Below the pieces are notes generated by a model, which was not told the origin of the DNA, did not search any database, and saw only the letters and a list, made by a program, of their open reading frames with translations. From positions 1 through 57,399 of the forward strand of contig CACNCN010000006.1 in NCBI GenBank assembly GCA_902618975.1: 57,399 nt of DNA. Direction: 5' to 3'. A program made the translations under genes and the position numbers. This DNA is from an uncultured Pelagibacteraceae bacterium (GTDB lineage Bacteria; Pseudomonadota; Alphaproteobacteria; Pelagibacterales; Pelagibacteraceae). Below, one piece after another: positions 25,472 through 36,563 of this stretch (position 1 is its first letter; each line of letters opens with the position of its first letter).

Positions 25472-26629
25472 ATGGCATCAAAATTAAAAATTTTACAAGT
25501 CATACCAAAACTCGGCTATGGGGGAGCTGAAACGGGGTGTTTTGATCTAGCTCATTATTTGCATGAAAATAATTGCAAATCATACATTGTGACTAGTGGT
25601 GGACCCTTATTAAAATTTATCAATAAAAAAAAAGTGACAATAATAAGATTACCTGTTCAGAGTAAAAATCCGGTATTGATTTTTTTAAATGCAATAATAT
25701 TGACGCTGATAATTTTAACTCTCAATGTAAACATAGTTCATGCTAGAAGTAGAGCACCAGCTTGGTCATGCTTAATCGCAACTAAAATAACAAAACGTAA
25801 ATTTGTTACGACGTTTCATGGAACTTATAATTTTAAAAGTGATTTAAAAAAATGGTATAATTCTGTAATGGTTCGATCCGATTTAATTATTGCAGGATCA
25901 AATTTTATATTTTCACATATAAAAGAAAATTATTCAAAATATTTATCAAAAAATAGAAAGTTTTTAGTTATATTTAGAGGAATAAATACAGATTATTATA
26001 ATCCAAAAAAAATTGTAGATACTGATAAAAATTTGTTGAAAAAAAAATGGAATATTAGTGAGGACAAAAAGATAATCTTACTCCCTGGAAGACTGACTGA
26101 GTGGAAAGGTCAAGAAATGTTTATCGAAGCAATAGGTTTATTAAAAAATGATTTGCCAGAATTAGAATTTATTGCAGTGATATTAGGAAGTGACCAAGGT
26201 AGAAAAATTTATAAAAAAAAACTAGTTAGACTAGTTGAACAACATAGACTAAGTAAAAACGTAATTTTTGTTAATCACCTAGAACTAATGCCAATTGCAT
26301 ATGAGATATCAGATGTTATTGTTTCTTCATCAATTGAGCCTGAAGCATTTGGTAGAGTTTCAGTAGAAGCACAATCAATGGAAAAACCAATTATTGCCAG
26401 TAATATAGGGGGCTCAAATGAAACTATAATTAATAATAAAACTGGTTTTTTATTTACAGCCGGGGATTCAAAAAATTTAAATGAAAAATTAAAAGATGTG
26501 CTTAATTTAAGTGAGGTTACATTAAATGGCATAGGCGCAGAAGGAAGAAAAAATGTAATTATTAAATTTAATGTTGAAAAAATGTGTAATAGAACTTATT
26601 CAGAGTACAAAAAATTAATAAATGCCTAA
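25472..26629 (+). CDS. Glycosyltransferase family 4
   Basis: A 385-residue GT-B enzyme. The N-terminal domain has the acceptor-binding loop PKLGYGGAETG; the C-terminal domain has LPGRLTEWKGQE near 209-220 and the nucleotide-sugar motif EPEAFGRVSVEAQSMEKPII near 289-308, with the E-x7-E arrangement of GT4. It probably adds a sugar to a surface polysaccharide or lipid; sugar and acceptor are unknown. Its 3' end overlaps thrS by 8 nt, so a glycan gene drives into the translation operon. Confidence 0.9.
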   Translation: MASKLKILQVIPKLGYGGAETGCFDLAHYLHENNCKSYIVTSGGPLLKFINKKKVTIIRLPVQSKNPVLIFLNAIILTLIILTLNVNIVHARSRAPAWSCLIATKITKRKFVTTFHGTYNFKSDLKKWYNSVMVRSDLIIAGSNFIFSHIKENYSKYLSKNRKFLVIFRGINTDYYNPKKIVDTDKNLLKKKWNISEDKKIILLPGRLTEWKGQEMFIEAIGLLKNDLPELEFIAVILGSDQGRKIYKKKLVRLVEQHRLSKNVIFVNHLELMPIAYEISDVIVSSSIEPEAFGRVSVEAQSMEKPIIASNIGGSNETIINNKTGFLFTAGDSKNLNEKLKDVLNLSEVTLNGIGAEGRKNVIIKFNVEKMCNRTYSEYKKLINA

Positions 26630-28541
26630 TATAATTTTACAAGACGGAAAAAAAATAAATTTTGAGAAAAAAATTGACGGTTTAAAAATAGCAGAAAAAA
26701 TAAGTAGCTCTCTTGCTAAACAAGCACTTATTATGGAGGTTGATGGAGAATTAAAAGATCTCAATCATGAAATTACTCAAGACTGTCAAGTAAGAATAAT
26801 TACATCTAAAAATAAAGAAGGTTTAGAAGTAATTAGGCATGATGCAGCTCATATAATGGCTATGGCGGTACAACAATTATTCCCTGGAACCCAAGTGACT
26901 ATTGGTCCAGTCATAGAAAACGGTTTCTATTATGATTTCGCGAGGAAAGAACCTTTTACAAGTGACGATTTAATAAAGATTGAAAAAAGAATGTCGGAAA
27001 TTATTGATCAAGATGTAAAAACAAAAAGAGAAGTATGGGAGAGAAAAAAAGCAATAACTCATTTTAAAAAAATTGGAGAAAAATATAAAGCAGAAATTAT
27101 TGAGAGCATTCCAGAGAGTGAGGAGCTATCAATTTATCATCATGGAGAAACCTGGTATGATCTATGTAGAGGCCCACATTTATCATCTTCAAGTAAAATT
27201 GGAAAAGCTTTTAAGCTAACAAAAGTCTCAGGAGCATATTGGCGGGGTAATTCAGATAACGAGATGCTTCAAAGAATATATGGAACTTGTTGGAGTTCAA
27301 AGAAAGAATTAGATGAATATCTAAATAGAATAAAAGAGGCAGAAAAAAGGGATCATAGAAAAATTGGAAAAGAAATGGACCTTTTTCATTTTAGAGAGGA
27401 AAGTCCAGGCTCAGTCTTTTGGCATCAAAAAGGCTGGAATTTATTTCAAAAATTAATTTCTTACATGAGAGCAAAACAGGATAAAGCAGGTTACTATGAA
27501 ATTAATACACCCGAAATTTTAGATAGATCTCTTTGGGAAAAGTCAGGGCATTGGGACAAATTTGGAGAAAATATGTATACCTCTACTACACCGGATGATA
27601 AAGTTTTTGCAATAAAACCAATGAACTGCCCTGGTTGTGTACAAGTTTTTAATCAAGGTTTAAAAAGTTATAGAGATTTACCATTAAAAATGTCTGAATT
27701 TGGCAAGGTCCATAGATATGAACCTTCCGGATCTTTGCATGGATTATTAAGAGTTAGAGCATTTACACAAGACGATGCTCATATTTTTTGTACTGAAGAT
27801 CAGATAACAGAAGAATGTTTAACTGTAACCAATTTAATTTTAGATATATATAAAGATTTAGGTTTTGAAAATATAATACTCAAATACTCAGATAGACCAG
27901 AGGTAAGAGTAGGCGAAGATCACGTTTGGGATAAATCCGAAGCTGCTTTATTGAAAGCTATAAAAGAAACAGGTTTAGAATATACGATTAATAATGGAGA
28001 GGGCGCATTTTATGGTCCCAAAATTGAATTTGTGCTTAGGGATGCTATAGGAAGAGATTGGCAATGTGGCACCTTACAAGTCGATCTAAATTTACCAGGT
28101 AGACTAGGAGCAAGCTATGTTGATAAAGATGGTTCAAAAAAAATTCCAGTAATGCTTCATAGGGCTTTGTTTGGATCACTAGAGAGATTTATTGGCATAC
28201 TTATTGAAAATTATTCAGGAAAACTTCCATTTTGGTTATCCCCATTACAATCAATGGTAATACCTATTTCTGAAGATTTTGATGATTATGCAAAAAAAGT
28301 AAATAATGAATTAAAAAAAATAGGTGTGTCAAGTGAGGTAGATTTAAAGAATCATAACTTAAATTACAAAATCAGGGAACATTCTTTAAAAAAAATACCA
28401 TTACTATTAATATGTGGAAAAAAAGAAGTTGACTCTAATTCTGTAACTATTAGAAGGTTGGATTCTAATAAACAAGAAAATATGAATTTAAATAAATTTT
28501 TAGAAAAATATTCATCTTTAAGCAAATTCCCCAATACATAA
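26622..28541 (+). CDS. thrS: Threonine-tRNA ligase
   Basis: Charges tRNA-Thr and hydrolyses mis-attached serine. The 639 residues carry, in order, a TGS domain (1-60), the editing domain (RHDAAHIMAMAVQ near 71-83 and YDLCRGPHL near 179), the class II core with zinc-binding MNCPGC near 332, HRYEPSG and the motif 3 arginine region (MLHRALFGSLERF), and an anticodon domain. It overlaps the preceding glycosyltransferase by 8 nt and runs directly into infC, whose GTG immediately follows its TAA. Confidence 0.97.
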   Translation: MPNIILQDGKKINFEKKIDGLKIAEKISSSLAKQALIMEVDGELKDLNHEITQDCQVRIITSKNKEGLEVIRHDAAHIMAMAVQQLFPGTQVTIGPVIENGFYYDFARKEPFTSDDLIKIEKRMSEIIDQDVKTKREVWERKKAITHFKKIGEKYKAEIIESIPESEELSIYHHGETWYDLCRGPHLSSSSKIGKAFKLTKVSGAYWRGNSDNEMLQRIYGTCWSSKKELDEYLNRIKEAEKRDHRKIGKEMDLFHFREESPGSVFWHQKGWNLFQKLISYMRAKQDKAGYYEINTPEILDRSLWEKSGHWDKFGENMYTSTTPDDKVFAIKPMNCPGCVQVFNQGLKSYRDLPLKMSEFGKVHRYEPSGSLHGLLRVRAFTQDDAHIFCTEDQITEECLTVTNLILDIYKDLGFENIILKYSDRPEVRVGEDHVWDKSEAALLKAIKETGLEYTINNGEGAFYGPKIEFVLRDAIGRDWQCGTLQVDLNLPGRLGASYVDKDGSKKIPVMLHRALFGSLERFIGILIENYSGKLPFWLSPLQSMVIPISEDFDDYAKKVNNELKKIGVSSEVDLKNHNLNYKIREHSLKKIPLLLICGKKEVDSNSVTIRRLDSNKQENMNLNKFLEKYSSLSKFPNT

Positions 28542-29087
28542 GTGCCAATACCTAATAAAAATTACTTTCAAAGAAAAAACAAATCAAAAGGCCCAAGATC
28601 AAATGAAAGAATTAGTTCACCAGAAGTACAAGTAATAAATGTTGATGGAAGTAACCTTGGCATATTAAATTTAAAAGATGCAATTATAAAAGCAAAACAA
28701 GAAAACTTAGATTTAATAGAAATCGCACCTAATGCACGACCACCTGTTTGCAAGATTATGGATATGGGTAAATATAAATACGATTTGCAAAAAAAACTAA
28801 ATAAAGCAAAGAAAAAACAAAAAAAAATTGAATTGAAAGAAATCAAATTAAGACCGGTTACAGAAGTGCACGATTATACATTTAAAATAAAAAACGCTCA
28901 AAAATTTTTATCAAAAGGTGATAAAGTAAAGTTTACAATAAGGTTTAAAGGAAGAGAAATGCAACATGCCAAATTAGGAAACGAGTTAATGGATAAGATC
29001 AAATCCGATATGGAAGATATTGGTAAAGTTGAGTTGCAGCCCAAGTTTGATGGCAAGCAAATGATAATGGTTATCCAGCCTTTATAA
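28542..29087 (+). CDS. infC: Translation initiation factor IF-3
   Basis: Binds the 30S subunit, prevents premature 50S joining and checks the start codon. The 181 residues show the N-domain (RGPRSNERI-type start near 17-24), a long Lys-rich linker (KKLNKAKKKQKK) and the C-domain (DYTFKIKNAQKFL, FKGREM). The start is GTG, abutting the thrS stop; no AUU start is needed, unlike the autoregulated E. coli gene. The classic infC-rpmI-rplT order follows. Confidence 0.96.
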   Translation: MPIPNKNYFQRKNKSKGPRSNERISSPEVQVINVDGSNLGILNLKDAIIKAKQENLDLIEIAPNARPPVCKIMDMGKYKYDLQKKLNKAKKKQKKIELKEIKLRPVTEVHDYTFKIKNAQKFLSKGDKVKFTIRFKGREMQHAKLGNELMDKIKSDMEDIGKVELQPKFDGKQMIMVIQPL

Positions 29088-29137
29088 GGAATAATTGCAG
29101 TTGAAAATACTATTTTAGTATGTATAAGGCTTTGGTT

Positions 29138-29344
29138 ATGCCTAAATTAAAAACAAAAAGTTCAGCAAAAAAAAGATTTAAAATATCTGCCAAAGGAAAA
29201 GTTATTATGGCTCAAGCCGGCAAAAGGCACGGCATGATTAAAAGAACAAACTCACAAATTAGGAAACAAAGGGGCACAACAGTTATGTCAAAGCAGGACG
29301 GAAAGATAGTTAAATCATATATGCCCTACAGTTTAAGAGGATAG
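29138..29344 (+). CDS. rpmI: 50S ribosomal protein L35
   Basis: A 68-residue basic protein starting [14 protein letters not shown], the normal L35 N-terminus. I chose the ATG at 29138 over an in-frame ATG 18 nt upstream because homologues begin MPK and an AAGG lies about 10 nt before it. It is located between infC and rplT as usual, one nt before rplT. Confidence 0.97.
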   Translation: MPKLKTKSSAKKRFKISAKGKVIMAQAGKRHGMIKRTNSQIRKQRGTTVMSKQDGKIVKSYMPYSLRG

Positions 29345-29345
29345 T

Positions 29346-29702
29346 ATGTCACGAGTTAAAAGAGGAGTAACAACAAAAGCAAAACATAAAAAAGTCCTAA
29401 AATCTGTCAAAGGACAATGGGGCAGAAGGAAAAATACAATAAGAGTTGCAAGACAAGCCATGGAAAAGGCTATGCAATATGCATATAGAGATAGGCGAAA
29501 TAAGAAAAGAGAATTTAAATCTCTCTGGATACAAAGAATTAATGCTGGAGTTAGACAAGAGGGCATGACTTATTCAAAATTCATTAATGGTTTAAACAAA
29601 TCAGGTATTAAAATTGATAGAAAAATTCTTGCTGAAATTGCATATGATAACCCAGAAGCATTCAAAACTATTGTAAAAAAAGCTCAAGCAGCTCTTAATT
29701 AG
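29346..29702 (+). CDS. rplT: 50S ribosomal protein L20
   Basis: A 118-residue primary rRNA-binding protein that starts [19 protein letters not shown] and holds the family signatures GRRKNTIR and [20 protein letters not shown]. It is essential for early 50S assembly. In E. coli and Bacillus L20 or IF-3 represses this operon through mRNA structure; I see no evident copy of that site here, since only 50 nt separate infC from rpmI. Confidence 0.98.
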   Translation: MSRVKRGVTTKAKHKKVLKSVKGQWGRRKNTIRVARQAMEKAMQYAYRDRRNKKREFKSLWIQRINAGVRQEGMTYSKFINGLNKSGIKIDRKILAEIAYDNPEAFKTIVKKAQAALN

Positions 29703-29749
29703 CAATCATTGTCTATTGTTTTTATTTGTTTAAGAAATAATCTGTTGAA

Positions 29750-30817
29750 ATGTCTGAATTTGAAAAAAAAATAATAGAATTAAAAGAAAGAATAATAAAC
29801 TGTGAAAATTTATCTGAACTAAATAAAATAAGTTCTGAAATATTTAGTAAAAACGGAATAATAAATACAGAATTTAAAAAACTTGGATCTTTATCTACAG
29901 ATGAAAGAAAGAATTTTGCTGCAAGTATAAATAGCTCAAAAAAAGAGCTCTCGGAATTGTTTGCAAAGAAATCTAATGATGTTTTGGATAAAGAAATTAT
30001 TGAGAGAGTTAACAAGGAAAAAATTGATGTAACTTTACCTGAAAAAGAATTTAAAATTGGTAAAGTTCACCCAGTCTCTCAAGTAATCGACGAAATCTCA
30101 TGTATTTTTTCTGAGATAGGATTTTCTGTTGAAGAGGGCCCAGATGTAGAGAATGAATATAATAACTTTACAGCACTCAATACACCTGAAAATCATCCTG
30201 CAAAAGATATGCATGATACTTTCTACTTAGATCAAGAAATGAAAACTTTGTTAAGAACTCATACATCCCCAGTGCAGGTGCGTACAATGTTAAAAGGAAA
30301 ACCACCATTTAAAATCATTGCTCCAGGAAGAACATATAGAAGTGATAGTGATCAAACACACACTCCTATGTTCCACCAACTAGAGGGTCTTCATATTGAT
30401 AAAGATATTAACATGGGACACTTAAAGGGTTGTTTAAACTATTTTATTAAAGAATTTTTCGAAGTTGAAAAAATTAAAATGAGATTTCGCCCAAGCCATT
30501 TTCCTTTTACCGAACCATCAGCAGAGGTAGATATAGGTTACAGAATAGAAAATAATAAAATTATAATTGGAGAGGGAGACAAATGGCTTGAAATATTAGG
30601 TTGTGGAATGGTTCATCCAAATGTTTTAAAAAATTGCAAAGTAGATCCAAATAAATTTCAAGGTTTCGCTTTTGGCATAGGCATAGATAGACTGGCTATG
30701 TTGAAATACGGAATTAATGATTTGAGATCTTTTTTTGAATGTGATTATAGATGGTTAAATCATTATGGTTTTGACCCATTAGATGTCCCAACTAATTATA
30801 GAGGACTAAGTAGATGA
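29750..30817 (+). CDS. pheS: Phenylalanine-tRNA ligase alpha subunit
   Basis: The catalytic subunit of the (alpha-beta)2 enzyme. An N-terminal coiled-coil (about 1-100) binds tRNA; the class II core contains the [10 protein letters not shown] stretch, the FHQLEGL region, the [14 protein letters not shown] segment and motif 3 with [17 protein letters not shown]. The 355-residue length is typical. It follows rplT by 47 nt and overlaps pheT by four bases (ATGA), so it is co-expressed with it. Confidence 0.98.
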   Translation: MSEFEKKIIELKERIINCENLSELNKISSEIFSKNGIINTEFKKLGSLSTDERKNFAASINSSKKELSELFAKKSNDVLDKEIIERVNKEKIDVTLPEKEFKIGKVHPVSQVIDEISCIFSEIGFSVEEGPDVENEYNNFTALNTPENHPAKDMHDTFYLDQEMKTLLRTHTSPVQVRTMLKGKPPFKIIAPGRTYRSDSDQTHTPMFHQLEGLHIDKDINMGHLKGCLNYFIKEFFEVEKIKMRFRPSHFPFTEPSAEVDIGYRIENNKIIIGEGDKWLEILGCGMVHPNVLKNCKVDPNKFQGFAFGIGIDRLAMLKYGINDLRSFFECDYRWLNHYGFDPLDVPTNYRGLSR

Positions 30818-33195
30818 AGTTTACCAAAGATTGGTTAAGTGATCATTTACATACCAATAAAAGTGAGAAACAAATTGTTGAAAAACTTAATGGGATTGGT
30901 CTAGAAGTTGAAAAAGTTGAGCATATTAAAAATGAATTAAGCGATTTTATAGTAGCAAAAATCATTAAAGCTAACAAACACCCTAATGCTGATAGATTAA
31001 AGTTATGTGATGTCGATATTGGATCAAATGAAACTGTAAAAGTTGTTTGTGGAGCACCAAATGCTAAAAATGGTTTAATAACTATTTATGCCCCGCCTGG
31101 TTCAACAATACCGAAAAATGGAATGAAATTAGAGGTTTCAAAAATAAGAGGAGAGACTTCATATGGTATGCTATGTTCTGAAGCAGAATTAAAATTGTCA
31201 GAAGAGTCAGAGGGCATTATTTCACTGAGTCGAAAATATTCCGATAGTATTGGAAAATCGTATTTTACAAATAAAAATAATAATAACGTAATAGAATTAT
31301 CTATTACACCAAATAGACCAGACTGTTTAGGTGTTAGAGGTATAGCCAGGGATCTTTTTGCATGTGGATACGGTAATTTAAAAGAAATAAAGAAAACTAA
31401 ATTTAAAAAAACATCAAAGCACAACTTAAAGGTAAAAATAGAAAAAGTTAAAAATCAAGCTTGTTCAATATTTGGAAGTTGCCTTATTAAAAACATAACT
31501 AATAAAGAAAGTCCGATTTGGCTAAAAGAAAGAATCTTAGCATTAGGCTTAAGACCTATATCTGCAGTAGTTGATGTTACAAATTATGTAATGTTTGACT
31601 TAAATAGACCACTGCACGCATATGATTTAGATAAAATAAAAAATTCAATCAAAGTAAGAAATTCTAAAAATGGTGAAAAACTTAAAGCACTTGATAACAA
31701 GACATATACATTAAAAGAAAATATGTGTGTGATTTCAGATGATGAAGGTGCTTTAGGCTTGGGTGGCATAATAGGGGGTGTTAGATCAGGAACAGAATTA
31801 GATACAAAAAATATTTTAATAGAGTCAGCATACTTTGATCCTGGCATTACAAGAAAAACATCAAAAGAGTTAGAAATTAATAGTGATGCTAAATTTAGAT
31901 TTGAAAGAGGTATTGATCCACAATCAGTTAAAGATGGTCTAGAAATGGCTGCCAAATTAATAACTGAAATATGTGGCGGTGAAATTTCAAATTTTGATAT
32001 TCAAGAAACACAAAAATTTAAAAAAAAAATAATAAAATTTAATCCTAATTTAGTATCAAAGACTATTGGTATCAAAATTAATGAGGTAGATATAATTAAA
32101 ATATTAAATAAATTAGGTTTTGAAACAAAAAAGAAAAGCAAATTAATTGAAATAAAAGTACCAACTTGGAGACCCGATATATTTGGCCAGATTGATTTAG
32201 TTGAGGAAATTATAAGAATTTTAGGTTTTGACAATATTAAATCTATTGAGCCTGAAAAAATTAGATTAAAACCAACATTAAACTTTTATCAAAAGCATTT
32301 CCATTTAGCTCAAAGATCAGTAGCCTCCAAAGGTTATTATGAAACTATAACATGGTCGTTCAGCGATGAAAAAATTAATGACAAATTTAGAGAAAATTTA
32401 GAAACAGTAAAAATTATTAATCCTATAAGCTCAGAGTTAGGCGTACTTAGAAATTCTTTATATCCAAATTTAATTTATTATATGGAAAAGAATATAAATA
32501 GAGGTTTTGTTGATCAATCATTATTTGAAATTGGACCAGTATTTTTTGGTAAAAAACCTGGGGATCAGAAAACAGTTGTTTGTGGGATTAAAAAAAAACA
32601 ACATGATGAACAAGATTACTTAGGAGAAAAAGATATAAATGTATTTGATATAAAAAGAGATCTTATTCAAGCACTCGTAGAACTAGGTGTAGATAAGGAT
32701 GAAATGTTAATAGAGGATATTTCACCCTCATACTATCATCCTGGTATTTCAGGCTCAATTTCATCAAAAGACAAAAAGAAATTATTAGCATATTTCGGTC
32801 AGTTACATCCAAAAATAACTAACGAAACGTTTGGTTTCGAAATTTTTTTAGAAAATTTAGTTAATCTTAAAAAAAATAATAAAAAAATTAAGGATAGTCT
32901 AATATTATCGGATTTTCAAAAGTCAGAAAGAGATTTTGCTTTTCTAGTGAGTAAAAACATAAATGCGCAACAATTAGTTGATGCTATAAAAATTACGGAT
33001 AAGTTATTAATTAAAAAAATCAAAATATTCGACGTCTATGAAGGCAAAAACATCCCTTCAGATAAAAAATCAATTGCATTAAAAGTTACTATTCAATCTA
33101 ATGAAAAAACTTTGAATGATAGTGATTTAAAGGATATATCAAATAGAATTGTTAACTCAGTAGAACAGCATACTGGTGCGCAACTTAGATCATAA
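30814..33195 (+). CDS. pheT: Phenylalanine-tRNA ligase beta subunit
   Basis: A 793-residue non-catalytic partner that also holds the editing site. The [12 protein letters not shown] start, an EMAP-like tRNA-binding domain (about 40-150, with [15 protein letters not shown] and [11 protein letters not shown]), B3/B4 editing domain ([14 protein letters not shown]), B5 domain, catalytic-like core and a C-terminal anticodon-binding domain ([13 protein letters not shown]) can be followed in order. ATGA overlap with pheS; lepA starts 1 nt after its stop. Confidence 0.97.
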   Translation: MKFTKDWLSDHLHTNKSEKQIVEKLNGIGLEVEKVEHIKNELSDFIVAKIIKANKHPNADRLKLCDVDIGSNETVKVVCGAPNAKNGLITIYAPPGSTIPKNGMKLEVSKIRGETSYGMLCSEAELKLSEESEGIISLSRKYSDSIGKSYFTNKNNNNVIELSITPNRPDCLGVRGIARDLFACGYGNLKEIKKTKFKKTSKHNLKVKIEKVKNQACSIFGSCLIKNITNKESPIWLKERILALGLRPISAVVDVTNYVMFDLNRPLHAYDLDKIKNSIKVRNSKNGEKLKALDNKTYTLKENMCVISDDEGALGLGGIIGGVRSGTELDTKNILIESAYFDPGITRKTSKELEINSDAKFRFERGIDPQSVKDGLEMAAKLITEICGGEISNFDIQETQKFKKKIIKFNPNLVSKTIGIKINEVDIIKILNKLGFETKKKSKLIEIKVPTWRPDIFGQIDLVEEIIRILGFDNIKSIEPEKIRLKPTLNFYQKHFHLAQRSVASKGYYETITWSFSDEKINDKFRENLETVKIINPISSELGVLRNSLYPNLIYYMEKNINRGFVDQSLFEIGPVFFGKKPGDQKTVVCGIKKKQHDEQDYLGEKDINVFDIKRDLIQALVELGVDKDEMLIEDISPSYYHPGISGSISSKDKKKLLAYFGQLHPKITNETFGFEIFLENLVNLKKNNKKIKDSLILSDFQKSERDFAFLVSKNINAQQLVDAIKITDKLLIKKIKIFDVYEGKNIPSDKKSIALKVTIQSNEKTLNDSDLKDISNRIVNSVEQHTGAQLRS

Positions 33196-33196
33196 C

Positions 33197-35005
33197 ATGT
33201 CCTCAATAGAAAATATTAGAAATTTCGCAATAATCGCACACATTGACCATGGAAAATCAACAATAGCTGACCGAATTATACATAAATGTGGTGGTCTAAC
33301 TGATAGAGAAATGAAAGCACAAGTTCTTGACTCTATGGATATTGAAAGAGAAAGAGGGATAACAATTAAAGCTCAAACGGTTAAGCTTAATTACAAATCA
33401 AAATCTGGTAAAGAATATATTTTAAATATTATAGATACACCTGGGCATGTTGATTTCAGCTATGAAGTAAGTAGATCTTTATATGCATGTGAAGGATCAA
33501 TATTGATTGTGGATAGTACACAAGGAGTAGAGGCACAAACATTAGCAAATGTATATCAGGCCTTAGATTCAAATCATGAGATAATTCCTATTTTAAATAA
33601 AATTGACTTACCGGCATCAGACTTAGATAGATCAAATAAACAAATTGAGGATGTTATAGGCATTGATACAACAAATTCCGTTCCCTGTTCCGGTAAAACT
33701 GGAGAAGGTGTAGATGAAATTTTAGAAAAGATAATTGAAATTCTACCAAGTCCTAAAGGTCAAATAAATGAAAAGCTTAAATGTTTATTAGTCGATAGTT
33801 GGTACGACACTTATTTAGGAGTTGTTATATTAGTGAGAGTGATTGATGGAAAAATTAAAAAGAATATGAGAATTAAAATGATGTCTAACAATAAAGAATA
33901 CTTTATTGAAAAAGTTGGTGTGTTTACTCCTAAACCAGACGATATGGAAGAACTTAAAGCTGGAGAAATTGGTTTCATCACGACAGGTATTAAAGAGCTT
34001 TCAGACACAAAAGTTGGAGACACAATCTGTGATGCAAGTGATCCATTAAATGATGCATTACCGGGTTTTAAGCCAAGTAAACCAGTAGTATTTTGTGGTT
34101 TGTTTCCTGTTGATAGTTCTGAGTACCAAAAATTAAAAGATGGTTTAGCAAAATTAAAATTGAACGATGCAAGTTTTACTTATGAAGCTGAAACCTCATC
34201 AGCATTAGGATTAGGATTTAGGTGTGGTTTTCTTGGCTTATTACATTTAGAAATCGTTACCGAGAGACTTGAAAGAGAATTTGATATAAATTTGTTAACT
34301 ACCACTCCTGGTGTTGTTTATAAAGTACACATGAATAATGGAGAAATTAAAAATTTACAGAATCCTTCTAATTTACCAGATCCAACTTTTATTAAAATGA
34401 TAGAAGAGCCTTGGATCAAAGCTACAATTATAACTCCAGATCAATATTTAGGCTCAATAATGAAACTTTGTCAAAATAAAAGAGGAATACAAAAAAATTT
34501 GAGTTACTCAGGAAGTAGAGCTGTAATAAATTACGATATCCCACTAAATGAAGTCGTTTTTGATTTTAATGATAGATTGAAATCTATGACAAGTGGATAC
34601 GCAAGTTTTGATTATGAAATCATTGGGCATAAGGAGGGTGATTTGGTTAAAATGGGTATACTAGTAAACTCAGAATCAGTAGATGCGCTAGCTATGATGG
34701 TTCACAAAGATTTTGCACAATCTATAGGTAGAGAGGTTTGTGAAAAATTAAAAGATTTAATACCTAGACATAATTTTATGATACCTATTCAGGCGGCAAT
34801 AGGTGGAAAAATTATTGCAAGAGAAACCATCAAAGGCTTTAAAAAAGATGTTTTGACAAAAATTCATGGCGGAGGTGCAAGGGACAGAAAAAGAAAATTG
34901 CTTGATAAACAAAAAAAAGGAAAATCTAAATCTAAACAATTTGGAAAAGTAGAAATTCCACAAGAGGCGTTTATTGGTGTATTAAAAATAAATAAAGAAA
35001 ATTAA
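33197..35005 (+). CDS. lepA: Elongation factor 4 (LepA)
   Basis: A ribosomal back-translocase-type GTPase, 602 residues with the usual EF-G-like domains. G1 is AHIDHGKS (14-21), followed by the D-T-P-G-H-V-D motif, NKID, and the LepA-specific C-terminal domain with [16 protein letters not shown] chose the ATG at 33197 because homologues begin near [14 protein letters not shown]; an in-frame ATG 21 nt upstream lies inside pheT. It ends the translation operon, but the GT17 gene starts 1 nt later, so the transcript probably continues into the glycan island. Confidence 0.97.
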   Translation: MSSIENIRNFAIIAHIDHGKSTIADRIIHKCGGLTDREMKAQVLDSMDIERERGITIKAQTVKLNYKSKSGKEYILNIIDTPGHVDFSYEVSRSLYACEGSILIVDSTQGVEAQTLANVYQALDSNHEIIPILNKIDLPASDLDRSNKQIEDVIGIDTTNSVPCSGKTGEGVDEILEKIIEILPSPKGQINEKLKCLLVDSWYDTYLGVVILVRVIDGKIKKNMRIKMMSNNKEYFIEKVGVFTPKPDDMEELKAGEIGFITTGIKELSDTKVGDTICDASDPLNDALPGFKPSKPVVFCGLFPVDSSEYQKLKDGLAKLKLNDASFTYEAETSSALGLGFRCGFLGLLHLEIVTERLEREFDINLLTTTPGVVYKVHMNNGEIKNLQNPSNLPDPTFIKMIEEPWIKATIITPDQYLGSIMKLCQNKRGIQKNLSYSGSRAVINYDIPLNEVVFDFNDRLKSMTSGYASFDYEIIGHKEGDLVKMGILVNSESVDALAMMVHKDFAQSIGREVCEKLKDLIPRHNFMIPIQAAIGGKIIARETIKGFKKDVLTKIHGGGARDRKRKLLDKQKKGKSKSKQFGKVEIPQEAFIGVLKINKEN

Positions 35006-35006
35006 A

Positions 35007-35819
35007 ATGATCTACGATTGTTTTTCATATTGGGATGAAGATACCTTACTTGAATTAAGGTTAAATATTTTGAATGACATTGTGGATTTTTTTGTCATAG
35101 TTGAAGGTAATAAAACTTGGCAAAATAATTCAAAAAAATTAAAATTTAATATTGAAAAGTATGAAAAATTCAAAAAAAAAATAATTTATGTTCCAGTTAA
35201 AAATTTGCCAGATGGAGACGATCCCTATAAAAGAGAAAATTTTCAAAGAAATGCTATTTCGCTTGGCTTAATTGATGCTAAAGATGACGATTTAATAATT
35301 ATTTCTGATTTAGACGAGATACCTAACCCATATTCAATTCTTAAATTTAAAAAAAATTCTAGATATGCAGCTTTTAAACAGAAACATTTTTATTATAAAC
35401 TTAATCTACAAAGCCAAAAAAATCCATATTGGCTAGGTTCACGAATTTGTGTTAAAAAATATCTTAGATCTCCTCAATGGTTGAGAAGTTTGAAATTTAA
35501 AAAAAGACCATTTTGGAGAATCGATAAATTTAGACTAAATAATATTTTAGATAATGGTGGATGGCATTTCTGCAATTTAAAAAACCCTGAGGATCTTCTT
35601 TATAAATATATGAATCTTTGCGAAACAAATGATCCACATAATTTTAATGAAAAAATCGACGATAAATATCTCAACATAGATGAGATTAGAACCAGAGTCA
35701 AAAATGGATCTGACATAATCGGTAGAAATGATAATTTTTTAAAGGTAGAAATAGATAATTCTTTTCCAGAGTATTTGATAAATAATTTAGATAATTATAA
35801 AGATTGGATTAAATTATAA
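35007..35819 (+). CDS. Glycosyltransferase family 17 protein
   Basis: A 270-residue GT-A enzyme of the family named after the eukaryotic N-acetylglucosaminyltransferase III. Signatures: MIYDCFSYWDEDTLLELRL at the start, VEGNKTW (32-38), KRENFQRNA (76-83) and the metal/nucleotide motif S-D-L-D-E at 100-104. It presumably transfers a sugar in surface glycan assembly. It is 1 nt from lepA and faces the FkbM-like methyltransferase with a 6-nt convergent overlap. Confidence 0.88.
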   Translation: MIYDCFSYWDEDTLLELRLNILNDIVDFFVIVEGNKTWQNNSKKLKFNIEKYEKFKKKIIYVPVKNLPDGDDPYKRENFQRNAISLGLIDAKDDDLIIISDLDEIPNPYSILKFKKNSRYAAFKQKHFYYKLNLQSQKNPYWLGSRICVKKYLRSPQWLRSLKFKKRPFWRIDKFRLNNILDNGGWHFCNLKNPEDLLYKYMNLCETNDPHNFNEKIDDKYLNIDEIRTRVKNGSDIIGRNDNFLKVEIDNSFPEYLINNLDNYKDWIKL

Positions 35820-36563
35820 AGTTGGTATTTTATTTTCTGGGGTACAGACTAAATTTTCTTTAACCTCAAAAAAACTATATTTTTTTTCTAATAATTTTTG
35901 AATTACTTTATCTAAAAGAATATTATTTATATGTATATACTCAAAAATGATTATAGGTTTCATTAAGTTATTACTTAAAAAATCTAAAACAATATTTGCA
36001 TCATAGCCCTCTGCATCTATATACAGTAGATCTAAATTATTTATTGAATGTTTATTAATTAATTCTGATAATTTGATTGTTTTGACAGAAATTTTTTCTA
36101 TGTGCTTTTTGTTAACTCCATGTAATGTTAAATGGTTTATATCAAATGAATTTATTCCTTTTATATGATCACTATATTTTTCTAAATATTGATCTCTGAC
36201 GCAAAAAATACTTGTAACAGAATTAATTTCTGAAATTGCATAATTTTCTAATATTATATTTTCAAATCCAAAATAATTATCACTCAATTTTTTAAAATAT
36301 TTTGGAACTGGCTCAACTAAAATGGCTTTCAAATTTTTGTCATATAAATATTTTTTTAAATGATCAAACCTTAAACCATCATTAGCTCCAATCTGTACTA
36401 AACTTTGTATATTATTTCTCTCAAAAATTTTACCCAAAATATAATCTAAATTTAGTTTTGAGTCCTTAGATAAACTTTTTAGATTTTTAACGTAATTTTT
36501 ATTAAATAATTTATATCCAAACCAACCTATAATTTTTGAAAAAATTTTTTTTGCGCTAGTCAT
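35814..36563 (-). CDS. FkbM-family methyltransferase
   Basis: A 249-residue SAM-dependent methyltransferase. Motif I is LVQIGANDGLRFDHL near 55-69, the acidic strand end is ILVEPVPKYF, and LDLLYIDAEGYDANIVLDF near 177-195 is characteristic of FkbM proteins. Members methylate hydroxyls of glycans and polyketides, so O-methylation of a surface sugar is likely. Its ATG overlaps the stop of the preceding methyltransferase-like gene (TAATG), so the two are translated together. Confidence 0.88.
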   Translation of the reverse strand: MTSAKKIFSKIIGWFGYKLFNKNYVKNLKSLSKDSKLNLDYILGKIFERNNIQSLVQIGANDGLRFDHLKKYLYDKNLKAILVEPVPKYFKKLSDNYFGFENIILENYAISEINSVTSIFCVRDQYLEKYSDHIKGINSFDINHLTLHGVNKKHIEKISVKTIKLSELINKHSINNLDLLYIDAEGYDANIVLDFLSNNLMKPIIIFEYIHINNILLDKVIQKLLEKKYSFFEVKENLVCTPENKIPTL

